DNA of 64,000 nucleotides from Cyathus striatus. Lineage: Eukaryota > Basidiomycota > Agaricomycetes > Agaricales > Nidulariaceae. Positions 32,198-44,321 of this stretch are shown one piece after another (position 1 is the stretch's first letter; each line of letters starts with the position of its first letter). Under the pieces are notes generated by a model that searched no databases, was not told the DNA's origin, and saw only the letters and a program-made list of their open reading frames with translations. Location of the stretch: positions 1,984,001 to 2,048,000 of the forward strand of contig JAOVFP010000009.1 in assembly GCA_025738555.1 (NCBI GenBank), read 5' to 3'. The position numbers and the translations under genes are program-made.

Positions 32198-35100
32198 CAG
32201 TTGGGGTCATGCAAACACCACCAATTTTAATATCTCAACAACACGAATTTTTTGGGACAAACTAATTACAGATTTGGATTCAGAAGCCTCAAATACATCA
32301 AAAAACACTGTTTTCATAAAGTTCCCACAATAAAATAGGGTGGCCAAATTTTTTGGCAAAAAAAAATGACATGTTACAGGGTCCAATTCAATTCAAAAGT
32401 GATTCAATCGCATACATGGCACAGTTTGACACTTGATGGTGTTGGCACTGTTTCTGAACAGCCCATTCTGCTGCTTCTCCTGTCAATCCACATCAGTATG
32501 CACTCATAAATCACCAAGTACAATTGATGAATTGTTGAATTACGTCCAGTGGACATGCATCAAGATATTTGACCACTGAATTCTTTGCATGTTGAAATGT
32601 TCATTTTTCTTCTTCACGGTAATGATATTTTACCCATCCCCAATACTATAAGGTGTATTAGAAATATTATGATATTGTAAATAAATAGCACTTACCATTT
32701 CTATTGGGTTAAGTTCACAATGAAATTTTGGCAAGAACATACATATATGTCCAGCCTCTATAATCATTATTTCAAGCATAGACTTCTGATCAATAAAGTC
32801 ATCCTGTTGGCTAAGCAATTGTGCCATACAGCAGTTTTGACTTTCAAAAGGACAGGCTGGAGAGCACTTTGCATGAAGTTTTGAAACATCAAATCCTCAT
32901 TCTTCCAAAACAGTTTTAAGTCCTTTTGGTTGACCATCTTCCAATGTCATTGTCTGAGGCTTTCCTTGATGTTCAGGAAATGGATTTGTTTCAGAAATAG
33001 TTGTATCATGTTGAGTATGTTGTTTTCCTCCATCACTTTTGTTCATTTCAAATGCCCTGAGTGCATCTGGAGGAAGTGAAGCATGTGCAGAAGACTGGTC
33101 AAAAATAAATAATGCTTTTTTCATGGGGTGAGCTTCCTCAAATATAGATATTGCATCTTCCATTTGCTTCAGTAGTTGTGAACAGTCCCACCAAGCATCT
33201 CCATTTGCACCAGGAAAAATAATTTTATGAGCATTTCGTTTAATGTCTCCATTTTCATCTTTTACCACCAATCGACCAGTCTCTGGAGTTATAAAACTTG
33301 AGACATGAATAATGCAACCCCTTCCTTTTTGACAAAGTAGAGTTTGTTTCTTTTCAAGCCTATATTTCCAGGTGTGAGTGAAAGAACTGAATAAATATTC
33401 ATGAACATACCAAGCCTTAGTTGGTGCATCATTATGATGAAAAGAACTTTCATCATGAAATATAGGAATTATTTCTTGTTCTCCTTCCTTTAATTGAGGC
33501 TCAACTCGAGTTAATTCAGGGCTTTCATAATGTGCCATTCATCGTTCATATTCTTCCATCTCAGGTAGATATTTGTTGTCTCTGTACTTTTCCACATCTG
33601 GTCATGAATGACCATCTTTGTAAACACCTTTTTTCACTGTAGAGTGACACCAGCCCAACTCATGTAGCCAGCAACGAACAGTTCATATGCTAATTGACTT
33701 AGCTGGTGTAATACTGAGATCAGGAAAGATCTGTTCATTGATTGCCTTTTGAAAATTTTTAGGGGACACAGTGCCAGGCTTCTGACTGCGAAGATAATTC
33801 AGTGATAGCAATTTAACATTTTCATCACTGAGATATGAATGTGCATTTTTTCTTCCACCTCATTTCTCTTCTGGAAGCTGCTCAAATATCTGATAGTGCC
33901 TTGCTAGTGACCAGATCCATTGTGCAAACCATGTTTGTCCTTTTCCAACTTGCCACAATTTAGCAATAGATTCACTTGCTTCCATGCAAGTCATACCATT
34001 CAGATGAGCAGTGGCAAAATTTAATAGAATCATAAGCTGATTCATTTTTGAAAGTGGGAGGGTCTTCTTGTGATGCTTTAAATCATTCTGAATCTGTGTG
34101 CAAAGCAACTCCCAGCCCTTTATATCAGCATCTGCAGATTGCAGATTTATTTCCAGCTCTTCATCCAAGAGTTCATCTTCACTGGCAGTGGTATCAGGAA
34201 CATTTGATAATGGATTCTGTGGTGTATTTGATGAAGATTCTCTAGACTCCTGAATTGGAGAACCAATACTATTCTCAGAATCTATATGCTCTTCTGAGCT
34301 GGTACTTGACTCAATTTCTGCTGCTGAACATTTAAGAGTCCCAGAATTTATCTTGACAAAATTATCAAGTGTTGATTGAGATTTCCAAGCCTTTTTGTAA
34401 TGTCTTTTGGTCTGAGCAGATTTATTCATAATATCTGGCCCCTTCATGTATGTTGTAGAATGTTCTGAATGTTATTTAATTTATTAGATATAGTATTGAG
34501 TATTAAAAGAAACTTATTGATACCTTTTTGCTTAAGATTTGAACGTTTTAGCTTGGGCGGAATCCAGTCTTTATCATTGGGATCATCCTCCAAAGCCATA
34601 TCAGCTAGTTTTCTGCCAAACTCCTCATCCTCCATATCATCCCGATTAAACTCTGATATAGCCTCCTTTGAATTTTCACTATCACTCAAATCCTCATCTG
34701 AGAGTGAGTCCACAATAATCTCTCCATCATCAGTGTAACAATAGGGCATGGAAGGATTTGCTGATGGGGTACTGATAGTGGCACCATCATTGAAATCTTG
34801 CTCCAGGGATGACAGAGAGGCAATAGAGGGTGAATTGGAATGCTGAGGAACAGTATTTTTTCGATTATTGTGGAGTCCAGTAGTGTTACAAGCCTTCTTT
34901 TTGGGGCGACCTCTGGCCATGGTGGTTAGAGAAAGGGTTTTTTTGGCGCCTGATGAGGCGATTCAGAGGTCTAATTTTTATGGGATCATATATAGATCGA
35001 TGAAAGGAAGCTAAAAATACATTTTCCGAGATTTTATCGATTTTTTTCGGCCAGTGGCCAAATTTTTGGGTCAAAAAATTAAAAACTCGGAATTTCAAAA

Positions 35101-35229
35101 ATTGGCTCATGGAAATCGAAAGTACAAGCCAAAATGAAGCTATTCTGAGGGTTTTCGGAGGTCAGAAGTGATTTGTGGTGTGGGAATAAATCGATTAAAA
35201 AGTTGGTGGTCTTTGCATGACCCCAACTG
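32198..35229. mobile_element. Second Tc1/mariner-type DDE transposon (3032 bp)
   Basis: Both ends read CAGTTGGGGTCATGCAAA in inverted orientation and are flanked by TA (32196-32197 and 35230-35231). It begins only 116 bp after the preceding Tc1-type element. The TIR similarity continues about 20 bp inward with gaps. It contains one minus-strand transposase gene. Confidence 0.9.
32388..34920 (-). pseudogene. DDE transposase with many CGA-to-TGA stops
   Basis: The N-terminus MARGRPKKKACNT is basic, followed by a long acidic/Ser-rich region. After an intron near 34500 comes a helix-turn-helix-like part (WFAQWIWSLARHYQ). Then come VRCWLHELGW, the first catalytic D in IFHDESSFHHND, the second in LFIFDQSSAHASLPPDAL, and E in LPKFHCELNPIEM/YWGW across a 51-bp intron (32696 to 32645). 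This is the mushroom DDE family with the FHCELN motif. In-frame TGA occur at 33860-33862, 33683-33685, 33602-33604, 33539-33541 and 32897-32899, with three more in the last exon. In each, CGA (Arg) fits the sequence. The gene is dead. Confidence 0.85.
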
Positions 35230-35231
35230 TA

Positions 35232-37021
35232 AGAGAACTATGGAAAGCCGGAGCACCATGCTCAAAGCCATCAAAATAAATGAAATTCTGTGCTTCAGCA
35301 ATTCATATACCGATTTACAATCTAGATTTAATTTTCAGTTGTTCTCTTTTTGGTTACAAAGTTTGGCTAAGCATGCTTGGTCGTCAGGAGGCTTTGTTGG
35401 GGACTTGGGGTTGTGAGTCTGCAACATATGTGCTTGAGTATACTTAGGGCATATCCACCAAAGTTTTTCGATAGTTACCTATTTATAAGGGTTGAAGCTG
35501 AGCAGGCATTCTGCCTTAAGGAATTAGTTGACAATGTGACAAGTTCTGCATTGCAATCACATACAATCACATGTTGAGGGTGAACAATGTGTTATCATCT
35601 CTTCAACATGATCTCCAATGTTCTCTGTCTTTTCTTTGCTCACAAAAATTCTAGCCACTGGAAAAAATAACCAAGAGTCAATACCACCACAGAAATTTTT
35701 ATAACAGAGACTCAAGTAACTGAGAGTGTACTCAAGGCAGTTTTAATTGCAAGTGGTACTGATGCATCATATGCTGTAATAGCAAGCCTATCCAAATACA
35801 AATACATACTTTACCTTTGAATACTTCAAGCTTTCGAATTTTTAAACAGTTGTTAAACGGCATGTCCCGCCACTCATGCTGCTTCTCATCAATTCTTGAA
35901 AATATCTCACCTACTACACATAACAATAATAATATAATCTTTGAATGATACTTTCAAGATTATTTATCTTGGCTTTATCAGCATGTTCCAATTTAACTTC
36001 TGGCTACACTTGGGCTACACTGACAGAAATTAGATTACATCAGTCTAAATTTGATTTCCCGAGGTAGTAATATGGTGACACATGGACAAAAAAGTCAAAT
36101 AATATTGACATCACCCTACATCATTAGTAGTTGTTATATCCATGTCCGGATACATCATGCCGACATTCCCAGGTGACCTACTAACATACCTGCTTCGGGT
36201 TTATACTTCCTGACATTCCCAGGTGGGAATGTACCTGGAACCAATTACAGTAAATGTATGTGTGCATGAATCCAAATTTGTTTTATGCTCATGGTTAAAT
36301 TGAGCATGAACAGAAGTTTACTTCACGTTCTCACTCAACCTGAAATTCATGTGCACCTAAATATAGTAAATAAAGTTCTTATTTAAAATTTTTATAGGTT
36401 AAAAGTGAACATGAACATCTTAGAGGAAATTATACATAATAGTAATACTGATCATCACACTTATGCTCAACACTTCCTCCTCACTTCCAAACTCATTTAA
36501 ATTGAGAGTAAGAATATATATATATCCTATAGTCATGCTCACACTTAAGTTATTGGAAATATGCACAAGCATGATGAATATGAATACTCATGTGCAGTAT
36601 ATACTATTAAATATGCAAGAGTGTGAACATGGCATTCACATACAAGTTATACTATGTAAATACACAATATTCCTATCACACACATGCACAATTTAAAGAA
36701 AATATTTGTAAGCATGAATAGGAATACCTATCGCACTCATGCTCAAAACTTGGTTGACTTGGGCTAGAACATGTAGAACATGGGTATGGTATTTAATGCT
36801 TTTAATATAGATCATAACAACAAGTTACATCACTCACTTACATATTATTACCCCTCACATGGCAATTTAACTGGTACCTATGATAAAAATGAAATTTTGG
36901 TCTCAAAACATGCATGGGTATTCTCAAGCACACAAATCATGCCTTGCAACCCCAACGAAGCCTCCCGATGCCTGAGCATGCTTAACTGAACTTCATAACT
37001 GAAAAAGAACAGCCGAAAATG
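35232..37021. other. Intergenic, no supported gene
   Basis: Short frames only. At 36260-36750 the TGAGCATG / CATGCTCA motif vocabulary of the 16.7-19.5 kb region recurs. ACATTCCCAGGTG occurs twice near 36160-36220. KDZ copy B begins at 37022. Confidence 0.45.
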
Positions 37022-37285
37022 CAGTAATTTACACTCCCCCAAGAGGTCTGTATAGATACCATACAGAATTTATATAGTGGCTATTTTTATTATTATAGGT
37101 GATAATTCTGTGCACATTCCATACATATTCTGCATGGATTCTGTGTGGATTTATGCAGAATCTGTAAGATCTGTTTAATACCTTAATTTTCCTATTTAAA
37201 ATCTCAATGAACACTACAAAAACTGTTAATTCATAATCATTTCTACCTATAGTTGGCTAAAATGTAAAACTATGTATGTATTTTT

Positions 37286-39719
37286 TTAAAGAACAATATC
37301 ATCAGCTGGAAAACTATCATCATCATTATCATCATCATCATCATCATCTACTACATCACCTTGCACTTCAATATCAGTAGCTTCCTGTCTCTTTCTTCTT
37401 TCCTGCCTTTGTATAACATGTTTGCTATGATAAAATAACATGGCATGCAGAAACCAATCAAAGTTATGTGGTGCCATTTTTTTAAAATGGATTCAAAGCC
37501 ACCAAGCCAAGCATTGAGCTGTTCACATGCCTATTATTAAGAAGTAGTTATTAAAACATCTTATATCATTATTATATATGCTCTTACCTGTGTATTAAAA
37601 GCTCTTTTCAAATATGGATGTCCATTCTTATCAAAGTCAGTAATAACCAGATTTGGAGCTGATCCATCTAATGGTGCAGGATTACAAAATATTCTGCAGA
37701 GATAATCTGATACTCTGTGTCCTGTGTAATGATAGCTGTCCACACTAAACCTTGTAGTTTTTTTCCATGTATTCCACTGCTCTCTTCGATCTTCATGAAG
37801 AAGATATCTTAGAACCAAGCATGCCTTATCAATACATACATAATCTGGCCTAGATTCTTCAGTAGGGAATACCTTCTCAAGGAACTTCATGATATTGTAT
37901 GGTGATTCAGCATCCTCAAATTTTGTCCAGGCAATAACCACTCCACAAGGTGCACATATTGTCTCAACACAGTAGTATTTGCCTGGAGTAAAGTAGTTTT
38001 TTATTTTTCTATTTGATGACTGTTGTGGTTCATCATGTGGCTGAGAATTTCTTGGTCTAACTGTACTCCATTCATTCTGTTCTCCTGGGCGGTGAAGCAT
38101 TCTCCTTACACCAGCTTGATAAGAAGAATGGCGAGTTGATTGAAATCTTGTCCACTCAGCTTGGTGATCATTACAAGCCTGTGTACCTTGCTTTTTCATA
38201 TTAGTGCAACCTTGAATACGACAGCATGCACCATAAAAGGCTTCATGTACCTCACAAAAAACACCTCCACATGCATTATGCAACTCACTTGTACACCCTT
38301 CAAATGCACAGTGTGTTGGGCCCATTATAATACCATCCAGTACCACCATTTTTACAGGTGCATACTCATTCTCATTTATTGTAGAATCATTATTTTCCAT
38401 ATCTGCTACTGCTGCTTGTACATTTACAGAATTCATATCTTCCAGGGTACTTTCTGATTGTACAAGATCAGGAACTGATCTGTTTTCATCAATTCCTACT
38501 ACACCAGCAGAGTCAACTTCTGATGTTACATTAGATCTGTCTTGGTAGACATGTGTACACTCAGCACAAGTGTGCTTATCAGCAGATTGAATGATTCCAT
38601 TATCACCAAGTAAAGAATAAGCTTCATGTGTAAGATTATCAATTGAAAGTCCATCTTCAACTTCCAAATTTATGCCTCGCACAGCAGCTAAGGCTCTAAC
38701 AGTTTCTTGAATGAATGCCTGCCAAATATGTCTGCGGGTGATGCTTTGTTCATCAGAAAAGCTATTATTCCAAAATTGAGTGTAAGCAGCAGCTGATGCA
38801 TGAAAGCTATAGATTGCATTGACAGCTGCATTTGAAAATATTCTGTCCACCCACAGTGACTGTCCCACTTTAACATACTTTGCAGAATTGAGGTAAACTC
38901 GAGTACTTTTTTATTAGGAATTGAAACTTTCTCTCTATCAGCTGAGTATTGTGTTTTACATTTATTGCAGATTCCTGTAAGTACTTGAACATTTTTTATT
39001 GTTTCAGTACCCTGAATTAAAGTAACTCGAGGAATATCTCTTATACTTGTTGATAAGTGCAATGCTAATGGGGGGCATGTATTTGTTTGACATACAGCAG
39101 TTACAGGACAAATAACAAATGATGGTGAAATCTCTTTATGAGATACTGACTTTAAGTTTCCTTTAAATTTGCCAGATGATTCACATGGATTAAGCTTTAG
39201 AGTCTTCATTAATGTATCCAAGCTCAGTGCCAAAGTAGTATCTGCTTGGTCACCAGGTTCACCTTTAAACAATTTGTTACATCTCTCCCCAAGTTGTTCT
39301 TGTAAAGCTCGAGATAAGGTAAGCATCCAAGCAGTCATTTGTACATTATTCTCCTGAGGATATCTAGGATTGTGTTGCCGTGCATGAAGACTTAATAAGT
39401 CACAGTTGTGTGTAACTGTAAATAGTATTACTAAGGCTGTTGATAAGGAGATTTCTGAACTATAATTATTATTGATAAATTTGCTAAAAGTTTTAAATGA
39501 TATATCAGGAAAGGGCTGCATGTTTGCTGATACTCCTGGCAACATTATTAAAATAATCCATATGTGCAAATTTATAGTTGGGTTCTTAAAATTCATCCAA
39601 TCTTTAGATCTCCAAAGTGTTGTAAAAATAAGAACAAATTCCATTAGAGTGGAACATCCAGTTACAAAACTATACAAGACACATTTTTTGGCAGGAATAA
39701 ATGCATAAGAATTTGGCAT
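37286..39719 (-). pseudogene. KDZ-like transposase, copy B (one frameshift)
   Basis: Exons 39719-37588 and 37530-37286, same product as at 1573-3995. The start MPNSYAFIPAKKCVLY at 39719 is probably the genuine N-terminus. The region includes candidate hydrophobic helices (IWIILIMLPGV, LSTALVILFTV). The Cys/His cluster is in frame here (GGVFCEVHEAFYGACC). The frame breaks near 38910, where an A run has 6 instead of the 7 A in copy A. Thus each copy is intact where the other is broken, at runs of 6-7 identical bases. If the breaks are sequencing artefacts, this would be an active transposase. Confidence 0.78.
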
Positions 39720-39798
39720 ATGTGACAGAATACAAAGATCTCAAATTTTATACTACATTTTAAAAATGAAAAAAAAATTCATTCAAAATAAAATCAGC

Positions 39799-42257
39799 TT
39801 ACTCTTTAGCTTTCTTCTTAGAAGCCTTCTTAACTTCCTTATCCTTTCCTTTACCTTTACCCTTCCCTTTACTCTTCCCTTTCTCCATTTGCTTGTCCTT
39901 TCTCTTATTATTCTTATTCTTATTCTTTTCCATTTCCTCCTCCTCCTCCTCCTCCTCCTCCTCATCATCATCCTCATTCTCATCATCATCATCACCATCA
40001 TCATCATCTGACTCCTCATCATCTGACTCCTCCTGTTTACTTTTAACTTTTCCCTTTCCCTTTCCCTTTCCCTTCACTTTCTTTCTTACTGCTCTGTCAG
40101 GATCAAGTGTCCCTCCATTGTTATAAAATGTCTTAAGGTCCTCAAATGTATATTTTTGGGACTTCTCATATCCCCATGCTTCCAGGTCAGATGGAGCATC
40201 ATCTTTTCCCTCCATCCATTTGCTTAAAAGAGGATAATCTGATAGCTTTGTAAAAAGCTTTGAGTGATTAGACTGAAAGTATGAATAGGACAGGAAAATG
40301 TCAATGATTTCCTTCTTTCTTGGTGGTTTCCCTTGCCATTGGTTGTTCCTTGCCATTGAGTTATATATATCCAGATACTTAAGAGCCAGCATGTACTTCT
40401 TATATTGGCCTCTAATTCCATCCTCAAATGTGCAGCTAAGTTCATCTGCACAGACACCAAGACAGGCAGCAATGACTTGAGACTCAGCACCAGCTTCTGT
40501 TACAGCAGATGGAGCCATTGATACAGATTGATTGCGAGTGGAAAGAGATGCAGAGCGAAACTGAAATGTAATTGGTGTAGACTCTTCTTGACCTGAAGGA
40601 CGAAAAGAAGACTATTTGTATAGTTGAGTTTGGAGCTGTAAAAATACATAAAAATATCACTTACACATAATACATGTAAAACATAATTTCCTTGCTGAAT
40701 CCATGTAAATTCCTCATTTTCCTCAATAGCACATTCAAAGTTACCCAAAAGACGCCAATGTGGGCTGTCACTATCAACAACATAAAACCACTGATTAGGA
40801 TCAGCAATAGGTTCATATTTCTTTACCAGTCCTTTCATAACAGGTTCCATTGAATTTACTGAAACAGGAATCTTAATGAAAGTCATTGAGTTCATGTTTA
40901 TAACCTTCAGATTTGTTGGATCTAGCTTTGAAATGTAAAGGTATACGATTCCTTTGACATGTTCTAGATAGGTTGACTGCTTCTCAATTTCCAGAAAGTC
41001 AGCACTGTTATAAACATTACCCTGTGCATGATGGCGCATAAATCCACCTAAATAGCTTGTTATTTGTTATCATATATTAGAGAAATTAGATACTTACCAG
41101 TCACACGAGAAGATCCTTGTAGATTGTAAGTCTGTGTCTTTGGTGGAGATGCCATGTGAACATCAGTTATATGGTCATCTGCATTCTCATGCTCACTTAG
41201 ACTTTCAATGTTGGACATATCCTTATGAGTATCCTTACTAGTCTGACTACCAGTATTCTCACTGCTCTCATTGTGATTATCCTTACTGGTCTGATTACCA
41301 GTATTCTCACTGCTCTTGTTGTGAGCATCCTTGCTGGTCTGGTTACCAGTATCCTCACTGTCTTTGTTGTGAGCATCCTTGCTGGTCTGGTTACTAGTAT
41401 CCCCACTGTCTTTGTTGTGAGCATCCTTGCTGGTCTGGTTACCAGTATCCTCACTGTCTTTGTTGTGAGCATCCTTGCTGGGCTGGTTACCAGTATCCTC
41501 ACTGTCTTTGTTGTGAGCATCCTTGCTGGGCTGGTTACCAGTATCCTCACTGTCTTTGTTGTGAGCATCCTTGCTGGTCTGGTTACCAGTATCCTCACTG
41601 TCTTTGTTGTGAGTACCCTTGCTGGTCTGGTTACCAGTATCTTTATTGCTCTTGTTGTGCTTAGAGCTAACTTCTTCAAACTCACTGCCACTTCTATCAG
41701 AGGAGTTATTACTAGCATTTTCACCAGCACTAGTATCTTCATTTATGATCTCACTTTCTGTGCTTTCATTTTCAAGTACCTCAGAGCGACGGATACGACC
41801 ACTAGTAACAACTTGAGTCTCACTAGCAGGAAGCAAACTAACAGCCGCATTGCGGATCTGCTTAGGAGGGGCAACAGAGGTGCCATCATCCACAATATTT
41901 TGTTCTGCTCTTGTTAACTTAACTGGTGAGCCAGCTCTAGCATCTTCAGTAATGCGTTGTGTTGCAGATTTACTGAAAAAGAAATATAAATGATTAAAAT
42001 GTGATTTTATAAGTGAATTATTACATACTGTCCTCTTCCCTTCTTTCCTTCCTCTTCTTAGCACTGTTCCCCTCAGATTCTTCATCTACAGTACTGTCCT
42101 TTTTACCCTTCTTTTTAGCAGGCTGAGTAGTAGCTTCAGTGGAGGAGACAGCACGCTTGCGAGCATTTGAAGGTTCTGGTGAATTGTCAGTATTGCCACT
42201 GATTGTAGTGGCATTAACACTGGTAGATTTGTTCCTAGTAGATCTGCGAGGAGGCAT
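39799..42257 (-). CDS. KDZ element accessory gene A, copy B (complete)
   Basis: Inferred exons are 42257 to about 42029, 41972-41098, 41047-40667 and 40592-39799. The N-terminus MPPRRSTRNKS and a KKKGKK stretch are basic. Exon 2 holds about nine copies of a 16-residue unit (KDSEDTGNQTSKDAHN). The later exons match copy A. The first junction leaves an unresolved phase, so its boundary may be slightly off. The product is unknown; charge distribution suggests a nuclear, nucleic-acid-associated protein. Gene order A then transposase on one strand is the same in all three copies. Confidence 0.6.
41200..41680 (-). repeat. 48-bp coding minisatellite in gene A
   Basis: About nine units of 48 bp encode KDSEDTGNQTSKDAHN variants. 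The unit keeps the frame, so copy number can vary without breaking the gene. Copy C has a related but much more diverged region. Confidence 0.9.
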
Positions 42258-42829
42258 GGTATGTTGAAGTGAGCTCTGATATGTTCTGATGTGAGTGGAT
42301 GTGGGTGGATGAGTGGTGATGATAGTGGTAAGGGAGAGAAAGAGGGATGAGGCATGTGAAGATCTAAAGGCAACAGAATGTTCACACCATTTATTTTTAT
42401 TCCTGTGTATGTGACATCATGATTTGACAGCTAATCTATAAATAGTATAAGGGAATGGCATGAGCGATGACAATGTTGATTGATTAAGCAAATGAAGTGT
42501 GAGAGAAAAATGTAAGCGATCACAACGTTGATGAGCACAAAAATAAGATGTAGGCGATTTCACATGAAATCACCTACACATACAAACTTCGATAGCAAGC
42601 GATCATACATAAATATAAATGAGCTCTCAGGGAAGTCTGTTGTTGACAACAGGAATCTCACTGTAACACATCTGAATGAATATCATAATTTTATGTATTG
42701 TCTTTGTATCTGGAATCTCACTGTAGCACTTCTCTGAATGAATGTCATAACTATATGTATTGTCTTTCTATCTATATGGTACATATTTCTATCTAAGTAC
42801 ACTAGTCTACAATATACTGAACGGCGGGC

Positions 42830-43930
42830 AACAATGGGTAGAGGGGGGGGGGGCAAACGGGTGCAACAACATGCGTACACAGGCAGTAGCGCGCGTCAAG
42901 GGGGAGGACGTCGAAGGGGGGCGACGATGGGATCCGTCACCGTCCCCTTCCCTCCCCTCGCTGTCCCCATCCCTCACTGTCCCTCCCCATCCCTCGTTAT
43001 CCCTCTCCATCCTTTGCTATCCCTCTCCATCCTTCGCTACGGCAGTGAGATGGCGACACCATTGCCACACCCCCTCCCCTCCCCTCCCCTTCCCTTCACT
43101 ATCCTCTCCCTTCGCTATCCTCTCCCTTCGCTATCCTCTCCCTTCACTATCCTCTCCCTTCGCTATCCTCTCCCCTCCTCTTCCCCCGATCCCCTTCCCT
43201 CCTCTCCCGTCGCTCACCCCTCCTCCCCCTCCTCTCCCGTCGCTCACACATCCTCTCTCATCCCCTCCCCTCGCTCTCCCCTCCCCTCGCTTTTCCCCTT
43301 CCCTTCCTTCGCTCTTCCTTGTTGCTTGAAGGCGGAACGGCAGCACCTCGTCGTTTGCCAGACGAGGTGCAGGGGGTGGGGAGAAGACGAAACACCTCGT
43401 CACTTGCGAGATGAGGTGCAGGGGGCGGAGGACGAACGGCACCTCGTCGTTTGCCAGACGAGGTGCAAGGGGGGATGACAGCGGCACCTTGTCGTTTGCC
43501 AGACGAGGTGCAAGGGGAAGACGAGCAGCACCGCGTCGTTTGCCAGACGAGGTGCAAGGGGGAAGACGAGCACCACCTCGTCACTTGCGAGACGAGGTGC
43601 AGGGGGAGGAGGACGAACGGCACCTCGTCATTTGCCAGACGAGGTGCAAGGGGAGGAGAGAAGCCGCGCGCTCGTCATTTGCAAGGCGAGGCGGCGAGGG
43701 ACGAGGGGGCAGCGAAGCGCGGCGTTGACGTGGCAACGTTGCCGTCGGCGAGGTGGCGAGGACGAGGGGAGGCGACGAAACGTGGGTGTTGTCGTCGAGC
43801 AAGGTGGCGAAGGACGAGAGACCCGAGTAGGGGTGAGGAGTGACGATGGTGGGGGTGGAGAGTGACAACGGTGAGAAGCACAGTGGTGACGCGTCACCGG
43901 CACCAGTCACCGGTCACCGACGGCCAGTGA
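42830..43930. repeat. GC-rich block in KDZ copy B with repeated GCACCTCGTC...GACGAGGTGC hairpins
   Basis: A pyrimidine-rich tract (CCTCTCCCTTCGCTATCC-type units, 42940-43320) is followed by seven or eight 43-55-bp units at 43340-43690. Each holds an inverted repeat CACCTCGTC / GACGAGGTG around TTTGCCA or ACTTGCGA. CpG density is far above that of the rest of the element. No coding function is apparent; overlapping open frames are repeat-driven. Confidence 0.85.
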
Positions 43931-43969
43931 CAGCGATGACATGTGACATAGTCAGCGGTTATGTCTAAA

Positions 43970-44050
43970 GGCCGTGTTGGCTCAGCTGGTTTAGCACGCC
44001 ATATGTTTGCTGACAAAGCAATTGGAGGCTAGGGGTTCAATTCACGCTAT
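43970..44050 (+). other. tRNA-like sequence in KDZ copy B
   Basis: TGGCTCAGCTGGTTTAGC resembles a Pol III A box / D arm. GGGGTTCAATTC, 58 bases further on, resembles a B box / T arm. The stems do not pair well, so it is not called as a functional tRNA. An equivalent sequence with the same spacing exists in copy C. Confidence 0.55.
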
Positions 44051-44321
44051 GGTATGTTATTTTACTAAATACATATGATAATTACAGATAAGATAAGAGG
44101 TCCGTATGGATTCCGTGTAAGTCTTTGTTATGGAATTCTGCATATTCCGTACGGAATTTACCAATCCGTACAGATTCCGTAAGGAATCCGTGTGGAATAA
44201 TTACAAATTTAAAGTGAAGTCCCAGCCAATTTACTAATTACAGAATTTGCACGGATTCCGTACGGAATCTTCGTAATCCATGCAGATCCATATGGAACAC
44301 ATGGCTCAGTGTAAAGAGCTC

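Larger units (their letters stand above)
37022..44321 (-). mobile_element. KDZ-type DNA transposon, copy B (complete, 7.3 kb)
   Basis: The ends are CAGTAATTTACACTCCCCC at 37022 and AGTGTAAAGAGCTC ending at 44321 (reverse complement GAGCTCTTTACACT), which share TTTACACT. The subtermini are rich in CTGTACAGATTCCG-like repeats in both orientations. It contains gene A, the transposase gene, a long GC-rich noncoding block and a tRNA-like stretch. The right flank is the coding sequence of copy C; the left flank (CGAAAATG) does not match it, so insertion was followed by deletion or rearrangement of C's distal part. Confidence 0.88.

Noticed and set aside
35377..35577. hAT dimerisation-like peptide (VEAEQAFCLKE)
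   Set aside because: Too short, and the following residues do not match the domain; no surrounding hAT exons.
41225..41917. 230-residue plus-strand open frame (SILTVFVVSILAGLV repeats) resembling a membrane protein
   Set aside because: Antisense of the 48-bp coding repeat in gene A.
42738..43910. Overlapping Pro/Ser/Arg-rich open frames in KDZ copy B
   Set aside because: Encoded by pyrimidine tracts and hairpin repeats in several frames on both strands at once.
43970..44050. Functional tRNA gene
   Set aside because: A- and B-box-like sequences exist, but acceptor, anticodon and T stems do not pair; kept only as a tRNA-like module.
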